A DNA stretch of 64,000 nt from Pseudomonadales bacterium (GTDB taxonomy: Bacteria > Pseudomonadota > Gammaproteobacteria > Pseudomonadales > Ketobacteraceae): NCBI GenBank assembly GCA_002708905.1, contig PAPM01000025.1, forward strand, positions 309,010 to 373,009, in the 5' to 3' direction. The first letter of the stretch is position 1. Each line of letters starts with the position of its first letter. The position numbers and the translations under genes were made by a program. Under the pieces are notes generated by a model. The model was not told where the DNA came from and searched no databases. It saw only the letters and a program-made list of their open reading frames with translations. Shown here in pieces: positions 35,802 through 44,996 of the stretch.

Positions 35802-37490
35802 TCAAAACGGCTGCGTAAAACTCAGCTCCAGCACAAACATCTCCAACTCCACCTGCAGATCAGAACCGGCATAAGGGCTGTAAATCAATTTTGACGCGTC
35901 CAGGGAGTTTCCCACGTCGGCTGTTCCCCCCGGCATATCCAGGCTGGACTTCATATAGCCCACGGCCATCTCCACGATGGCATCACTATCCAGCTCCAAA
36001 CCAAAGCCTGCACCATAGAACGTGCCAGAGCCTAACGGTAACAATGGAGTCAGGCCATCAGACGGCAGTGATGTAGGGCGATCCTCCACACCAAAGCGTA
36101 ATACTGTGGTGGGTGAATACTGATATTCAATGCCCAGCGCCCAGTTCCAGGTATCTTCCAAGCCCAGCGGAAAAGCAATGCGCTGTTTGCCGGCCAGGTC
36201 CGGCTGCACAATTTCCGCCAGGCGCAAAAAATCCACCGGTTTGGAAAATTCCACTTCCAACACCTGCCAGGCCGACCAACCGGCAAATTTGTAGTCCAGG
36301 TTCAGTTTGAAGTTTTCTGTCAGCTGAATACTGGCGCCAAACATGTATTGCTCCGGCATGTCCATGGAGATCATGGCATCCCCTTCCGTCAGGTTTTCAC
36401 CCTGGGGAAAAGACCAACCCAACAATCGCAACAGCGAATCAATCTGCCCGGCCAGGGTAACGCCATTTGCATCAGGAACCAGAAAGGGCTGTAGAAACCC
36501 ATTCCAGTTGTCGCCATTGGTCCAGCGAAACCAGCCATTCATATCCATGGGAAAGGATGCGATGTAATTCGCGCCTAGAGTTAGCCAGCTGGTAGGTCGC
36601 CACAGCACACCGAAATTGAACCCCGGCACCAGCTCGTTTTCTACTTCGAATTCCAGATAAGCGAGCTGGTTATACAAATCCAGACGCTCTCCTTCGCACA
36701 GCTCCGACGCCACATCCTGAAAACCGATAAAGGCATCATTCTGGGCAATGGGACATTGACTCTGCAGATCCCCCACAAACAATAGCCCGGCATGGGGTGC
36801 CCGTATGGGCAAATCCATTCCTACGCCGATGTAGTTAAAGGTAAGCGCCGCACCGATATCCAGCTGATCATTAACCCTGACGCCAATGCTGGGCGAGAAA
36901 TAGGTAAGGTGCATCATGGACATGCGTTCACCAATAAAACGCCCGGGATCATTTTCCTCCCGATAGAATCCCACCATCATCGGTGAATAGACGTTGGTAG
37001 CCAGGGTATAGCCTTTGCCCGGGGCCTGGAAGGAAGCTCCGCCTAATGGCGCCAGGATCACCGGCAGATCCGTCATACCGTAATAGGGCAGCATTAGCGA
37101 AGCACCTGCCGTCTCACTGGTGGACATGTAAGCCTCGTTATAGAAATAACCGTCATCAAATAAACCGGATTCTTCCATGGCCTGCAATTGGGATTTACGG
37201 GGTTCCACATAATCGCCAATGTCCATCACCACCGAAAAATCGGCCGCCACCACTTTCAGCTGTAACGTGCGCCCTTTTATTCTGGCCAAGCCGGCGGGAT
37301 TAAAATGGATGGAATCAATGCCGGGGGGATCGGCGGTAACAGCATGCCCCAGGGACACCGCTTTGGCGTTGCCGATGGTAAGGCTGTCAGCCACAACGGC
37401 CGGGGCGGACTGGGTAACAAGGCTGAGCCCTGCCCCCAGAAACAGAGACAATAAGACGCCCTCAGGCAGTCGACGATTTGCCTGTTCCAT
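35802..37490 (-). CDS. FadL/TodX-family outer-membrane transport protein
   Basis: A 562-residue beta-barrel of the OMPP1/FadL/TodX family. After a signal peptide (about 1-34) come the family's N-terminal plug features (AKAVSLGHAV, SIHFNPAGLARIKG) and many amphipathic strands, ending with aromatic FTQPF. FadL proteins import long-chain fatty acids, aromatics and other hydrophobic molecules by lateral diffusion. Second gene of a pair with the next porin, with AAGGAGAGC before its ATG. Sterol uptake is inferred from context only. Confidence 0.88.
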   Translation of the reverse strand: MEQANRRLPEGVLLSLFLGAGLSLVTQSAPAVVADSLTIGNAKAVSLGHAVTADPPGIDSIHFNPAGLARIKGRTLQLKVVAADFSVVMDIGDYVEPRKSQLQAMEESGLFDDGYFYNEAYMSTSETAGASLMLPYYGMTDLPVILAPLGGASFQAPGKGYTLATNVYSPMMVGFYREENDPGRFIGERMSMMHLTYFSPSIGVRVNDQLDIGAALTFNYIGVGMDLPIRAPHAGLLFVGDLQSQCPIAQNDAFIGFQDVASELCEGERLDLYNQLAYLEFEVENELVPGFNFGVLWRPTSWLTLGANYIASFPMDMNGWFRWTNGDNWNGFLQPFLVPDANGVTLAGQIDSLLRLLGWSFPQGENLTEGDAMISMDMPEQYMFGASIQLTENFKLNLDYKFAGWSAWQVLEVEFSKPVDFLRLAEIVQPDLAGKQRIAFPLGLEDTWNWALGIEYQYSPTTVLRFGVEDRPTSLPSDGLTPLLPLGSGTFYGAGFGLELDSDAIVEMAVGYMKSSLDMPGGTADVGNSLDASKLIYSPYAGSDLQVELEMFVLELSFTQPF

Positions 37491-37561
37491 TCGCTCTCCT
37501 TAGCGGGAAACAACAAATACTCGTTACTGCTTTTGGGTTGCTTCGAGTTAGAGGTTAATAC

Positions 37562-39130
37562 TTAGTATTGATAGTTTGCCGACAGCCCCAGAAAAACCGA
37601 TTCAACCGTCTGCAATCCGGGGCAACCGGATTTCACCAACTGTCCGGCACGACAGGTGGGGGTATCCACCGGATTACCTTCGCTGTCATAGGGCTGATCT
37701 ATTTCATATTCCACAGTGGCGTAATTGAAGCCAATGTCCAACAGCCAGCGGCCTTTCTTAGTGCCATAGCCTATGTAGAAAGAGTCCTGCTGGTCGGCCG
37801 GGGGTGGCGTGAACGCATTGGTGTAGGCTTCCGGTGTGGCGCTGTTCCCCATGCTGTAGCCAAAGCGCAGATATTGATTGCGTTTGAAATTCCATTCCAC
37901 GCCTAAGCTCCAGACATCGGCATCTTCCCAATCCAGTTTCTGCCCCAGCCGATCAAGGCCGCTGGCTTCAAAAATGGGTTCTTTCAACTCGACGATGAAG
38001 TCCTTGTTGGAGTCAGAGAAGTAAGCACGGCGCCAGTCCATAGCAAATAAAATGGTGGGCGTTACCTGAAGCGCAATTCCCAATTCAATGGCTTCCGCAG
38101 TAGACCAGGAGATCTGGGAATCGATGTCGGTGGCAATTTTATCCGCCACGTTATAAATATTGTCGCTGCTGAGGATGGATACCAACTGCGAAACGCCGGG
38201 AATGGAATTCACCAGATCGGCGTATCCACCTACCGGTAATCCCCCCAGCATGTCCAACGCAGGATCAAGCAGCATGTTCGATTCCAGCACGACATCGGTT
38301 TTACCTTTCATGGTGGTGGTGGTTTTGGTTCGATAGGCCGCCGCCACCGTAAAATATTCGGTAACGTCGTAGCTCACCCCCAACAGAATGCCGGGGTCGC
38401 CCACGCCGTACATTTTGGATTGCACCTGGGTGAAGCCCAGTCCGTAAGAACCCACCGGCGTATCGGGGTCGGTAAAGGCACCGGCAAAGTCCTCTGTGGT
38501 TTGTTGTTCAAACATACCAAACGGGAAACGGAAGGAAATCCCTACACGCAAACGGTCATTCACCCGGTAGCTCACTGGAAACGCCAGTTCGAACAACGCC
38601 ATGTTCACCATTTCTTCCCGGCTGTAGGAAAGACACTGATCGTTATCAATAGCGGTTGGGTCCAGCATCACGCCGCCGTTGCCGTCGTCGATAATGACAT
38701 CGCTGGGTTTAGTCGTGCACTTTTTGCCGGTGCCGTAACGCTTCACACCATCATAGCCACCGCCGAACCCCAGGGACAAATAAAACGACGCGCCATAGGC
38801 AAGATCATTGGAATGTTTGTTGATATAGCCCCAGAACGGGAGCGGCACAGCAATCCAGTCGGATTCCTGATAGTGGTCGGGCCCGGCGAAAGAGCCACCG
38901 AGCTTCACCCCCAGCAACGTGAAGGCGCTTTGATTCTGTGAGGTGGGGTTTTGTACCAGATTGGCAGGGTTATGCAGTACCGCTGCCGGGCTTGTCAGGT
39001 GCGCAAGACCAGCGCCTCCCATACCCATGTTTCTGGCATCGTACATCCCGGGAGCTTCAGGATTCCCCAGACCAAGCGTTGGGTGGAGCAAAGATAAAAG
39101 CATCCCCAGCGCGACAAATAGCCGTGTCAT
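37562..39130 (-). CDS. FadL/TodX-family outer-membrane transport protein
   Basis: A 522-residue paralogue of the preceding porin. The signal peptide (MTRLFVALGMLLSLLHPTLG) is followed by ARNMGMGGAGLAHL and AVLHNPANLVQ, the FadL plug signature, and a long barrel ending in LGLSANYQY. Two cysteines near the end (CRAGQLVKSGC) may form a disulfide in an extracellular loop. It leads a two-gene operon whose promoter region holds a long inverted repeat (39352-39387). ATG 39130 has GGAGAG upstream and is preferred over 39175. Confidence 0.88.
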   Translation of the reverse strand: MTRLFVALGMLLSLLHPTLGLGNPEAPGMYDARNMGMGGAGLAHLTSPAAVLHNPANLVQNPTSQNQSAFTLLGVKLGGSFAGPDHYQESDWIAVPLPFWGYINKHSNDLAYGASFYLSLGFGGGYDGVKRYGTGKKCTTKPSDVIIDDGNGGVMLDPTAIDNDQCLSYSREEMVNMALFELAFPVSYRVNDRLRVGISFRFPFGMFEQQTTEDFAGAFTDPDTPVGSYGLGFTQVQSKMYGVGDPGILLGVSYDVTEYFTVAAAYRTKTTTTMKGKTDVVLESNMLLDPALDMLGGLPVGGYADLVNSIPGVSQLVSILSSDNIYNVADKIATDIDSQISWSTAEAIELGIALQVTPTILFAMDWRRAYFSDSNKDFIVELKEPIFEASGLDRLGQKLDWEDADVWSLGVEWNFKRNQYLRFGYSMGNSATPEAYTNAFTPPPADQQDSFYIGYGTKKGRWLLDIGFNYATVEYEIDQPYDSEGNPVDTPTCRAGQLVKSGCPGLQTVESVFLGLSANYQY

Positions 39131-39519
39131 TTGCTCTCCTTTGCGGGGAACAACATGAGCATAAGAATGATGCACAGCCGGTGGGAAATGACTTTTCAGT
39201 CACCTATTGGGTAAGAAATCCCTCAAACTCAACTGGTTCATCGTCCTGCTTACGTGCCGTTTTACCCCTGCTTTGTGTTTCTTATTTTTGTTGGGCGGCT
39301 AACCCTGAAATCGGATGACTTATCCGTATCAGTAAACATAGTGTCCAAATACAATTTATTTTGCAATATGTTTTGCAAAATAAATTGTTAAATACCTCCA
39401 TATATACAATAACGACTATTTGTCCCAGATTAATAGCACCAACGTACCAGCTTTACTACCGCTTTTGAGGCGGAAAAGAAGGAAAGCGACGAAAGGTTAA
39501 AAGACACACAAAGAGGTGA
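39131..39519. other. Intergenic region upstream of the fadL pair
   Basis: This 389-nt stretch between the fadL operon start and the end of draT has no gene that I can support. It contains the 36-bp inverted repeat at 39352-39387, about 220 nt from the first fadL start codon, so a long leader or an unrecognised promoter must lie between. Confidence 0.5.
39352..39387. promoter_or_regulatory. 36-bp inverted repeat, candidate TetR operator (site 3)
   Basis: Perfect 15-bp arms CAATTTATTTTGCAA (39352-39366) and TTGCAAAATAAATTG (39373-39387) flank TATGTT. It shares ATTTTGCAATAT with the palindrome next to tetR at 10605, and TTTGCAATA-N5-TGCA overall. Confidence 0.6.
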
Positions 39520-40347
39520 TCAATAAGAGGCGGATTCCACTTCATACACGCCGCCAATAACTAGGAATTCCCGCTCCACTTTGAGAATCCCCGGCAACAG
39601 GTCGTAGAAATAAAGTAGTTTAGGCAGAGGCACCTGGGCCGTGAGCACGCTATCACCGAATGCACAGGCATGTTCACGGTCTGAACTGAAGGAATTGAGA
39701 TTGTTCAGTAACACCATCATCCGGTTGTCCGCAAGCGGCTGCACCTCGTCGTAGCTCTCCAGACGATTGATACCGCGATACAACGACCAGTGCTGTTGCC
39801 CCGGAAAGCGCCGTCGCAGTTCATACTGGCAATAGCTGTAGAGCAGGTCCAGCTGTGCCTCCAGAGCATTGGCGTTATACAAGCCACGGACAAAATCCGC
39901 TTGATAGGCATGATAGGCACTGGATTCAAAGTCCCGTAGCGGACCACGATGATTTCGCGTCAGCAAACCAAAGCGGGATTCCACCCAGCGCTTGAGCACC
40001 GCCCCTTCAATACTGTCGGAATCAAACATCCAGCCCCGCAGCAATCTCAGGTAGTCTGCCTTGCCCCGGCGCACCCGTTGTGATTCAGCATCAAAACCCG
40101 CCCGATCCTTGTGATCCAACAGGAACGATGAACTCATGTAATCCTGGAAATGCACGGCCCGCACCGAAGCTTCGTCAATCTCATCCAATGATCGAAACAG
40201 CTGGCGATGGAACTCCATCGCACCGTCAATCATAAGGGGCACTGGATGTTTCTGATAGGTCAGACCACCCAGAATAACCGCGGGCAGATTGCAGTGATTA
40301 ATGGAACTGCGGGCATAGGCCGGTAATGTGGTTGGCTTGGAGGTCAT
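39520..40347 (-). CDS. draT: NAD+-dinitrogen-reductase ADP-ribosyltransferase (DraT)
   Basis: A 275-residue DraT homologue, close to the usual 270-290. Recognisable segments are INHCNLPAVILGGLTYQ, WSLYRGINRLE and NSFSSDREHACAFGD, which include the NAD-binding and catalytic region of the family. DraT switches nitrogenase Fe protein (NifH) off by ADP-ribosylating an arginine when ammonium appears or energy falls. It is divergent from draG 91 nt away, whereas many diazotrophs carry draT and draG head-to-tail. Confidence 0.88.
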   Translation of the reverse strand: MTSKPTTLPAYARSSINHCNLPAVILGGLTYQKHPVPLMIDGAMEFHRQLFRSLDEIDEASVRAVHFQDYMSSSFLLDHKDRAGFDAESQRVRRGKADYLRLLRGWMFDSDSIEGAVLKRWVESRFGLLTRNHRGPLRDFESSAYHAYQADFVRGLYNANALEAQLDLLYSYCQYELRRRFPGQQHWSLYRGINRLESYDEVQPLADNRMMVLLNNLNSFSSDREHACAFGDSVLTAQVPLPKLLYFYDLLPGILKVEREFLVIGGVYEVESASY

Positions 40348-40438
40348 CTCTCACAACAGGTTGGACCGAATAACACGAAGCCCTGATAATACCCCGATTG
40401 GTTCATTGATGCGTTTATTGAAAGGGTGCATTTAGCAA

Positions 40439-41341
40439 ATGATTGATCGAGGGCAACGCTATCAGGGCTGTCTGCTGGGCTTGGCTGTAGGTGACGCGGT
40501 GGGCACCACATTGGAATTTCGCCCTCCCGGTAGTTTTGAACCTATTACTGACATGGTAGGCGGAGGCCCGTTTAATCTGCAGCCGGGGCAATGGACCGAT
40601 GATACCTCCATGGCACTGTGCCTGGCCCACTCTTTACTTTACGTGAATGGTTTCGATCCAGGTGATCAGATGCGCCGCTACTGCAACTGGCGTGAAGTAG
40701 GCTACATGAGCAGCAACGGCCGCTGTTTTGATATCGGAGTCACTGTCTCTGAGGCGCTCAGTCAGTATTTGAACTCCGGTGATCCCTTCGCCGGTTCCAC
40801 CAATCCGTTCAGCGCCGGCAACGGCTCCCTGATGCGCCTGGCTCCAGTGGCCATGTTCTTCAGCCCTGACCTGGACCAGGTGCAGCATTATTGCGGTGAA
40901 AGCTCCCGCACCACCCACGGCGCCAAAGAATGTATCGATGCCTGCCGCTATTTCGGCACCCTGCTCCATCTAGCCTTTGGCGGGCTCAACAAGGATAGTT
41001 TGCTGACCAGCACAGACTACGTGCCGGAAACAAAGAAAGTCACCGCCATCAGTGCTGGGGAATACCTGAGAAAAGATCGCGAGCAAATCAAAGGCAGTGG
41101 CTATGTCATCGATTGTCTGGAAGCCGCCCTGTGGTGCTTCGCTCACACGGATAATTATCGGGATGCAATTCTGGCCGCAGCCAACTTAGGGGATGATGCG
41201 GACACCACAGCCGCCGTGTGCGGCCAAATTGCCGGGGCGTTCTATGGTGTGGAAGGAATTCCCGAATCCTGGCGGGAGAAGATCACAATGCGGGAAGACA
41301 TTCTGGCGTTAAGTGAGCAGCTCAATCGGGAAACGCGCTAG
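40439..41341 (+). CDS. draG: ADP-ribosyl-[dinitrogen reductase] glycohydrolase (DraG)
   Basis: A 300-residue ADP-ribosylglycohydrolase with the dinuclear-metal motifs WTDDTSM near the N-terminus and LGDDADTTAAVCGQIAGAFYG near the C-terminus. DraG removes ADP-ribose from NifH and restores activity. Pairing with draT makes the nitrogenase-reactivating role more likely than a generic ADP-ribosylglycohydrolase. No nitrogenase gene is visible in the window. Confidence 0.87.
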   Translation: MIDRGQRYQGCLLGLAVGDAVGTTLEFRPPGSFEPITDMVGGGPFNLQPGQWTDDTSMALCLAHSLLYVNGFDPGDQMRRYCNWREVGYMSSNGRCFDIGVTVSEALSQYLNSGDPFAGSTNPFSAGNGSLMRLAPVAMFFSPDLDQVQHYCGESSRTTHGAKECIDACRYFGTLLHLAFGGLNKDSLLTSTDYVPETKKVTAISAGEYLRKDREQIKGSGYVIDCLEAALWCFAHTDNYRDAILAAANLGDDADTTAAVCGQIAGAFYGVEGIPESWREKITMREDILALSEQLNRETR

Positions 41342-41354
41342 AGTAAGACGCAGT

Positions 41355-42773
41355 TTACCCCGGCACCAACACCTCAGCCACCTTTTGTCCCAGAGTCGGC
41401 ATCGCCTGAGCGGGCTTCTTTGCCGGAGCCAATTGAAAATCCGCCAGCACCGCTTCTACTGCCCGGGCGGCACTCTGGCAGGCACCTTCCATGGTGATGG
41501 TCCAGTCGGTCTGGGTCCAGTCACCGGCCACCGCCAATCCCCGCACAGAGGTCTTCTGAGGCGGGCGCACACCATGACTGCCGGGACGCTGGGCGATGGT
41601 GGAGTTCGGCATGCGGACAATATGACTGTGAATCACCTGTGCATCCTTGGCAGCAGGATAATAACGTCGTAGGAATTCCATTTGGGTATCGACGATTTCT
41701 TTGTTCGAGCCTTTGATCAGCTCATAGGAAGCCGAAACAGTGGTGGAATAGAACCAGTTCTTTTCCGGGGAACGACCGTGCATTTTCTGCCGATCCCAAA
41801 CCTGCTCCAACACGCCTTCACCACCCAACAGAATCTCACCCCAATCCTCCATACCAATGCAACGATCAAGGTACAAATTCACGCTGACAATAGGCACCGG
41901 AGTCAGCTCCTCTACAGCTCGATCATAGAGGGCATGTTCAGGCACCTGGTCCAACAACCCTTTTACCTGCCACACCGGCACGGCGCAGATCACGCAATCC
42001 GCTTCCATAAACTGGCCACTGCGCAACGTAACGCCTTTCAGTTCTCCGTCTTCCACATTCACATGGGATACAGGGGAGCGGTAACGCACTTTCACACCGC
42101 GTTGTTCAAACACTTTTTTCGCCGGCGTCACAAAGAGCGTATCCAGGTCCACTGTCGGGTAACCGATGGAGACCGGCTCCCCCATTTTCAAGGCCTGACG
42201 AATTCCCGTCACCAGTAAATCGGCGGGTACCTTGGCCGAGGAAATTTCCGGCTTGTCACCGGTCAATCCAATTACAATGCCGTCCCACATTACCTTGCGG
42301 GCGGATTCCGGCATACCGATGCGCTTGAACCACTGATCTGCTGTGATCTGATCCAGGTCCGCCGGCTGACGCAGCACATCACGAAACAATTTAGCTTGGG
42401 CGATGGCGGTGCGCACTTTATCCAGACCGTTAACACCAGGGAGGTCCCCCACTGCGGCACGCACCCCATCCAGCCCCCAGAAGGAATTGCGGCGCACGGC
42501 ACCACCCGGCATTCGAATGGACATGTGACCGGGAAATTCAACATATTGACGGGTGCCGATGCTTTCGAGGTAACGGAACAGGTGCTCGTAGCCACTGGCA
42601 AAAACATGCTGGCCGTTGTCCGGCACATCGTCCACGGCTGGTTGCGGTATGGCTATAGTGCGACCACCCAGCGAGCCACGCCGCTCCAGCAGTGTTACCT
42701 CATGCCCGGCTTCTGCCAACCATACTGCGGATGACAGACCCGACAGACCTCCACCAATCACTATACATTTCAT
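41355..42773 (-). CDS. FAD-dependent phytoene-desaturase/HpnE-like oxidoreductase
   Basis: A 472-residue flavoprotein with the dinucleotide motif VIGGGLSGLSSAVWLAEAGH, a GGR at LGGRT, and a C-terminal VAGDWTQTDWTITMEGACQSA matching amine-oxidase/phytoene-desaturase folds. The overall pattern resembles squalene-associated desaturases (HpnE type, hydroxysqualene dehydroxylase) but no hpnC or hpnD lies nearby, so the name is tentative. ATG 42773 is the start that places the FAD motif at the N-terminus. It converges with draG with a 13-nt gap. Confidence 0.75.
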   Translation of the reverse strand: MKCIVIGGGLSGLSSAVWLAEAGHEVTLLERRGSLGGRTIAIPQPAVDDVPDNGQHVFASGYEHLFRYLESIGTRQYVEFPGHMSIRMPGGAVRRNSFWGLDGVRAAVGDLPGVNGLDKVRTAIAQAKLFRDVLRQPADLDQITADQWFKRIGMPESARKVMWDGIVIGLTGDKPEISSAKVPADLLVTGIRQALKMGEPVSIGYPTVDLDTLFVTPAKKVFEQRGVKVRYRSPVSHVNVEDGELKGVTLRSGQFMEADCVICAVPVWQVKGLLDQVPEHALYDRAVEELTPVPIVSVNLYLDRCIGMEDWGEILLGGEGVLEQVWDRQKMHGRSPEKNWFYSTTVSASYELIKGSNKEIVDTQMEFLRRYYPAAKDAQVIHSHIVRMPNSTIAQRPGSHGVRPPQKTSVRGLAVAGDWTQTDWTITMEGACQSAARAVEAVLADFQLAPAKKPAQAMPTLGQKVAEVLVPG

Positions 42774-42911
42774 CGTTATTCGTTCCCTCTTGCAGCTTGG
42801 CAGTTGATATTCTGGTTCTTGTATTAATAGAGAACATACTATGTATACCGTGCCTGGATCATTAACCCTGGAGAACAGATTGTTCGTTCTTCTAAATTTA
42901 TTCAATTCCCA

Positions 42912-42938
42912 TGTCACACTTTGCAAGGCTGATTCGTC
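42912..42938 (+). promoter_or_regulatory. ECF41-type sigma-factor promoter
   Basis: TGTCACA (42912-42918) and CGTC (42935-42938) are separated by exactly 16 nt, the consensus reported for ECF41 promoters. It lies 35 nt before the AhpD-like gene of the operon that encodes an ECF41 factor, so it is probably autoregulatory. Confidence 0.75.
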
Positions 42939-42972
42939 TTAAGGGTAAACACCCGACTATCAGGAGAATCAC

Positions 42973-43482
42973 ATGAACGATGCTTTGCAATTTATCGAAG
43001 ATTTTGAGGCGCATTATCAATATGACGCAGGCTTCATGAAAGAGATGGTGCAACACGCCCCCAATGCATACGATCACTTCCAGCAATTTTTACCCATGGC
43101 CCGACACCGAGAGCAACTACCGTTGGAGGTATACTGGATTGCCAAGCTGGCCGCCATGATGGTAGAAGACTGTGGTGCCTGCCTGCAGCTGAACGTGCGC
43201 ATGGCACGGGAGCAGGAGGTAGGAATCGGTTTGATTCAATCTGCATTGGCTGGGGGCAAACAACTTCCGGAGCACCTTCAAGCCGTGTTCCACTATGCCC
43301 AACAGGTTGCGGGACAGGGCAATGTGGATGCTGATTTGATGCAGCAAATCCAAAACCGTTACAGTAGGGGACAATTACTGGAGATGGGACTCTGTATCGC
43401 CAGTGCGAAGGTTTTTCCCACCATCAAACGGGCGATCGATGAAAAGCCTTCCTGCGCGCTGATCAAGGTGGAAGTACAATGA
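42973..43482 (+). CDS. AhpD/carboxymuconolactone-decarboxylase-like protein
   Basis: A 169-residue all-helical protein of the CMD/AhpD superfamily. The CxxC redox pair is C67-G-A-C70 (EDCGACLQLN), preceded by a WIAKLAAMM helix. Such proteins are the standard partners of ECF41 sigma factors and often act as thiol-based peroxide or lipid-radical reductants. It overlaps the sigma gene by 4 nt (ATGA). Confidence 0.82.
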   Translation: MNDALQFIEDFEAHYQYDAGFMKEMVQHAPNAYDHFQQFLPMARHREQLPLEVYWIAKLAAMMVEDCGACLQLNVRMAREQEVGIGLIQSALAGGKQLPEHLQAVFHYAQQVAGQGNVDADLMQQIQNRYSRGQLLEMGLCIASAKVFPTIKRAIDEKPSCALIKVEVQ

Positions 43483-44435
43483 CAGCAACATTAAGGGGAA
43501 CCTTACCTAAGGGGAGCCTTACCGAACAATCGGGGTATCCATTGGACCATTCCTTGATACAGTCATTCAACGAACATCGCCAGTCCCTGCTGGGATTGGC
43601 ATACCGTATTGTCGGCTCGGTCAGTGATGCAGAGGATATTCTGCAAGAGGCGTTTATCCGCTGGTCTCAGAATGCGCGTGAGGTGGAAAAGCCGTTTGCC
43701 TGGTTAAGCACCGTAGTCACCCGATTGGCACTTGACCATTGCAAAACTGCGGAAGAAAAACGCAAGCAGTATTTTGGTCCCTGGCTGCCGGAGCCGCTGG
43801 TAAGCGACCAGGAAGACCCGGAGCAACAACATCAACTCGACCAATCCCTCACCATGGCGCTGCTGGTCGTGCTGGATCGACTGAGTCCAAGCGAACGGGC
43901 CGCGTTTATTCTCCATGACCTGTTTGATTTCAATTTCGATGATATTGCGGGGATGCTGGATAAAAGTGCGGCCGCCTGCCGTCAACTGGCCAGCCGCAGT
44001 CGTGCCAAGCTCAGTTCAACACCGGTAGCCTCCACCATATCAGGGGAACGTCATGTTGCCATGGCGGAAGCATTCTTTCACGCCATTCGCGCAGGAGACA
44101 CCGAAGCACTGGTCAACCTCCTCAGCGAAGACGTCATTTTTCATTCCGATGGCGGAGGAAAAGCGGCGGCGGCACGACAGATTCTGGAAGGCCGCGATAC
44201 CGTTGTGCAATGGATTCTGCGAGCTATCTCCCCCAATCTGGATAAAGCGGCACAAGCATTGAGCCACCAGCTGCGGTGGTTCAATGGAGCCCCCGGCCTG
44301 CTGCTCTTCGTGGAAGGCAATCCGGTTACAGCATTCCATTTTGTGATCAGCACAGAGGGTATCCAGGCAATCTACGCACTGCGCAATCCAGACAAACTGC
44401 GTTTCTTCAAGGATTCAGACAATACTGAGCGATGA
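43479..44435 (+). CDS. ECF41-family RNA polymerase sigma factor with SnoaL-like C-terminal domain
   Basis: A 318-residue ECF sigma factor. Region 2 (LLGLAYRIVGSVSDAEDILQ) and region 4 (LSPSERAAFILHDLFDFNFD) are followed by a roughly 110-residue SnoaL/NTF2-like domain. All three ECF41 signatures are present: WLPEP (102-106) in the linker, DGGGK in the extension, and NPDKL near the C-terminus. In this group the C-terminal domain regulates the sigma factor itself, replacing an anti-sigma factor. The gene overlaps its AhpD-like partner upstream. Confidence 0.92.
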   Translation: MTATLRGTLPKGSLTEQSGYPLDHSLIQSFNEHRQSLLGLAYRIVGSVSDAEDILQEAFIRWSQNAREVEKPFAWLSTVVTRLALDHCKTAEEKRKQYFGPWLPEPLVSDQEDPEQQHQLDQSLTMALLVVLDRLSPSERAAFILHDLFDFNFDDIAGMLDKSAAACRQLASRSRAKLSSTPVASTISGERHVAMAEAFFHAIRAGDTEALVNLLSEDVIFHSDGGGKAAAARQILEGRDTVVQWILRAISPNLDKAAQALSHQLRWFNGAPGLLLFVEGNPVTAFHFVISTEGIQAIYALRNPDKLRFFKDSDNTER

Positions 44436-44965
44436 AGCAACTCATCCCTCCGGCCAAACAACTGATGGAGCAACGCATGACAAATGAGACTACGGACTTC
44501 CCCACACAAGGAAAATGCTCCTGTGGCGCGGTGGAGTATCAATTAACAAAAAAGCCCATGTTCGTTCACTGCTGTCACTGCACTTATTGCCAACGTGAAA
44601 CCGGTAGTGCTTTCGCAGTAAACGCACTTATCGAACATTCCAATGTGCATATCATCAAGGGCGCCATCACCAGCATCGTAAACCCAACCAACAGCGGAGC
44701 AGGACAAACAATCGTGCGCTGTTCAACCTGTCATTCTGCACTCTGGAGCCACTACGGAGCCGCCAAAGAGCGGGTGGCTTTTTTGCGGGTTGGCACACTG
44801 AACAACCCGAACCTGTGTCCACCCGACATACATATTTTCACCTCCACCAAGCAAGCATGGGTACAGTTGAACGATGGCGCACCAGTAGTAGAAGAATACT
44901 ATCGAAGAAGTGAATATTGGCCCGAAGAAAGTGTCGCGCGTTACAAGAACGCGCTGGAACCCTAA
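44432..44965 (+). CDS. GFA family zinc-binding protein
   Basis: A protein of up to 177 residues with the GFA (glutathione-dependent formaldehyde-activating-like) fold: GKCSCGAVEY, then HCCHCTYCQRETGSAF and VRCSTCHSALWSHY supply the Cys ligands of the zinc sites. The start overlaps the sigma factor stop (ATGA at 44432), suggesting coupling; ATG 44477 gives a more usual N-terminus. Third gene of the ECF41 operon; the substrate is unknown. Confidence 0.82.
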   Translation: MKQLIPPAKQLMEQRMTNETTDFPTQGKCSCGAVEYQLTKKPMFVHCCHCTYCQRETGSAFAVNALIEHSNVHIIKGAITSIVNPTNSGAGQTIVRCSTCHSALWSHYGAAKERVAFLRVGTLNNPNLCPPDIHIFTSTKQAWVQLNDGAPVVEEYYRRSEYWPEESVARYKNALEP

Positions 44966-44996
44966 GCTGGGCAAAGTTCAGAAAACTCACTCAACA

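Noticed and set aside
40348..40438. NifA or sigma-54 site between draT and draG
   Set aside because: The best candidate has GG and GC only 9 nt apart and there is no TGT-N10-ACA.
41355..42773. Firm hpnE (hopanoid pathway) call
   Set aside because: No hpnC, hpnD or squalene-hopene cyclase gene nearby; left as an HpnE-like family member.
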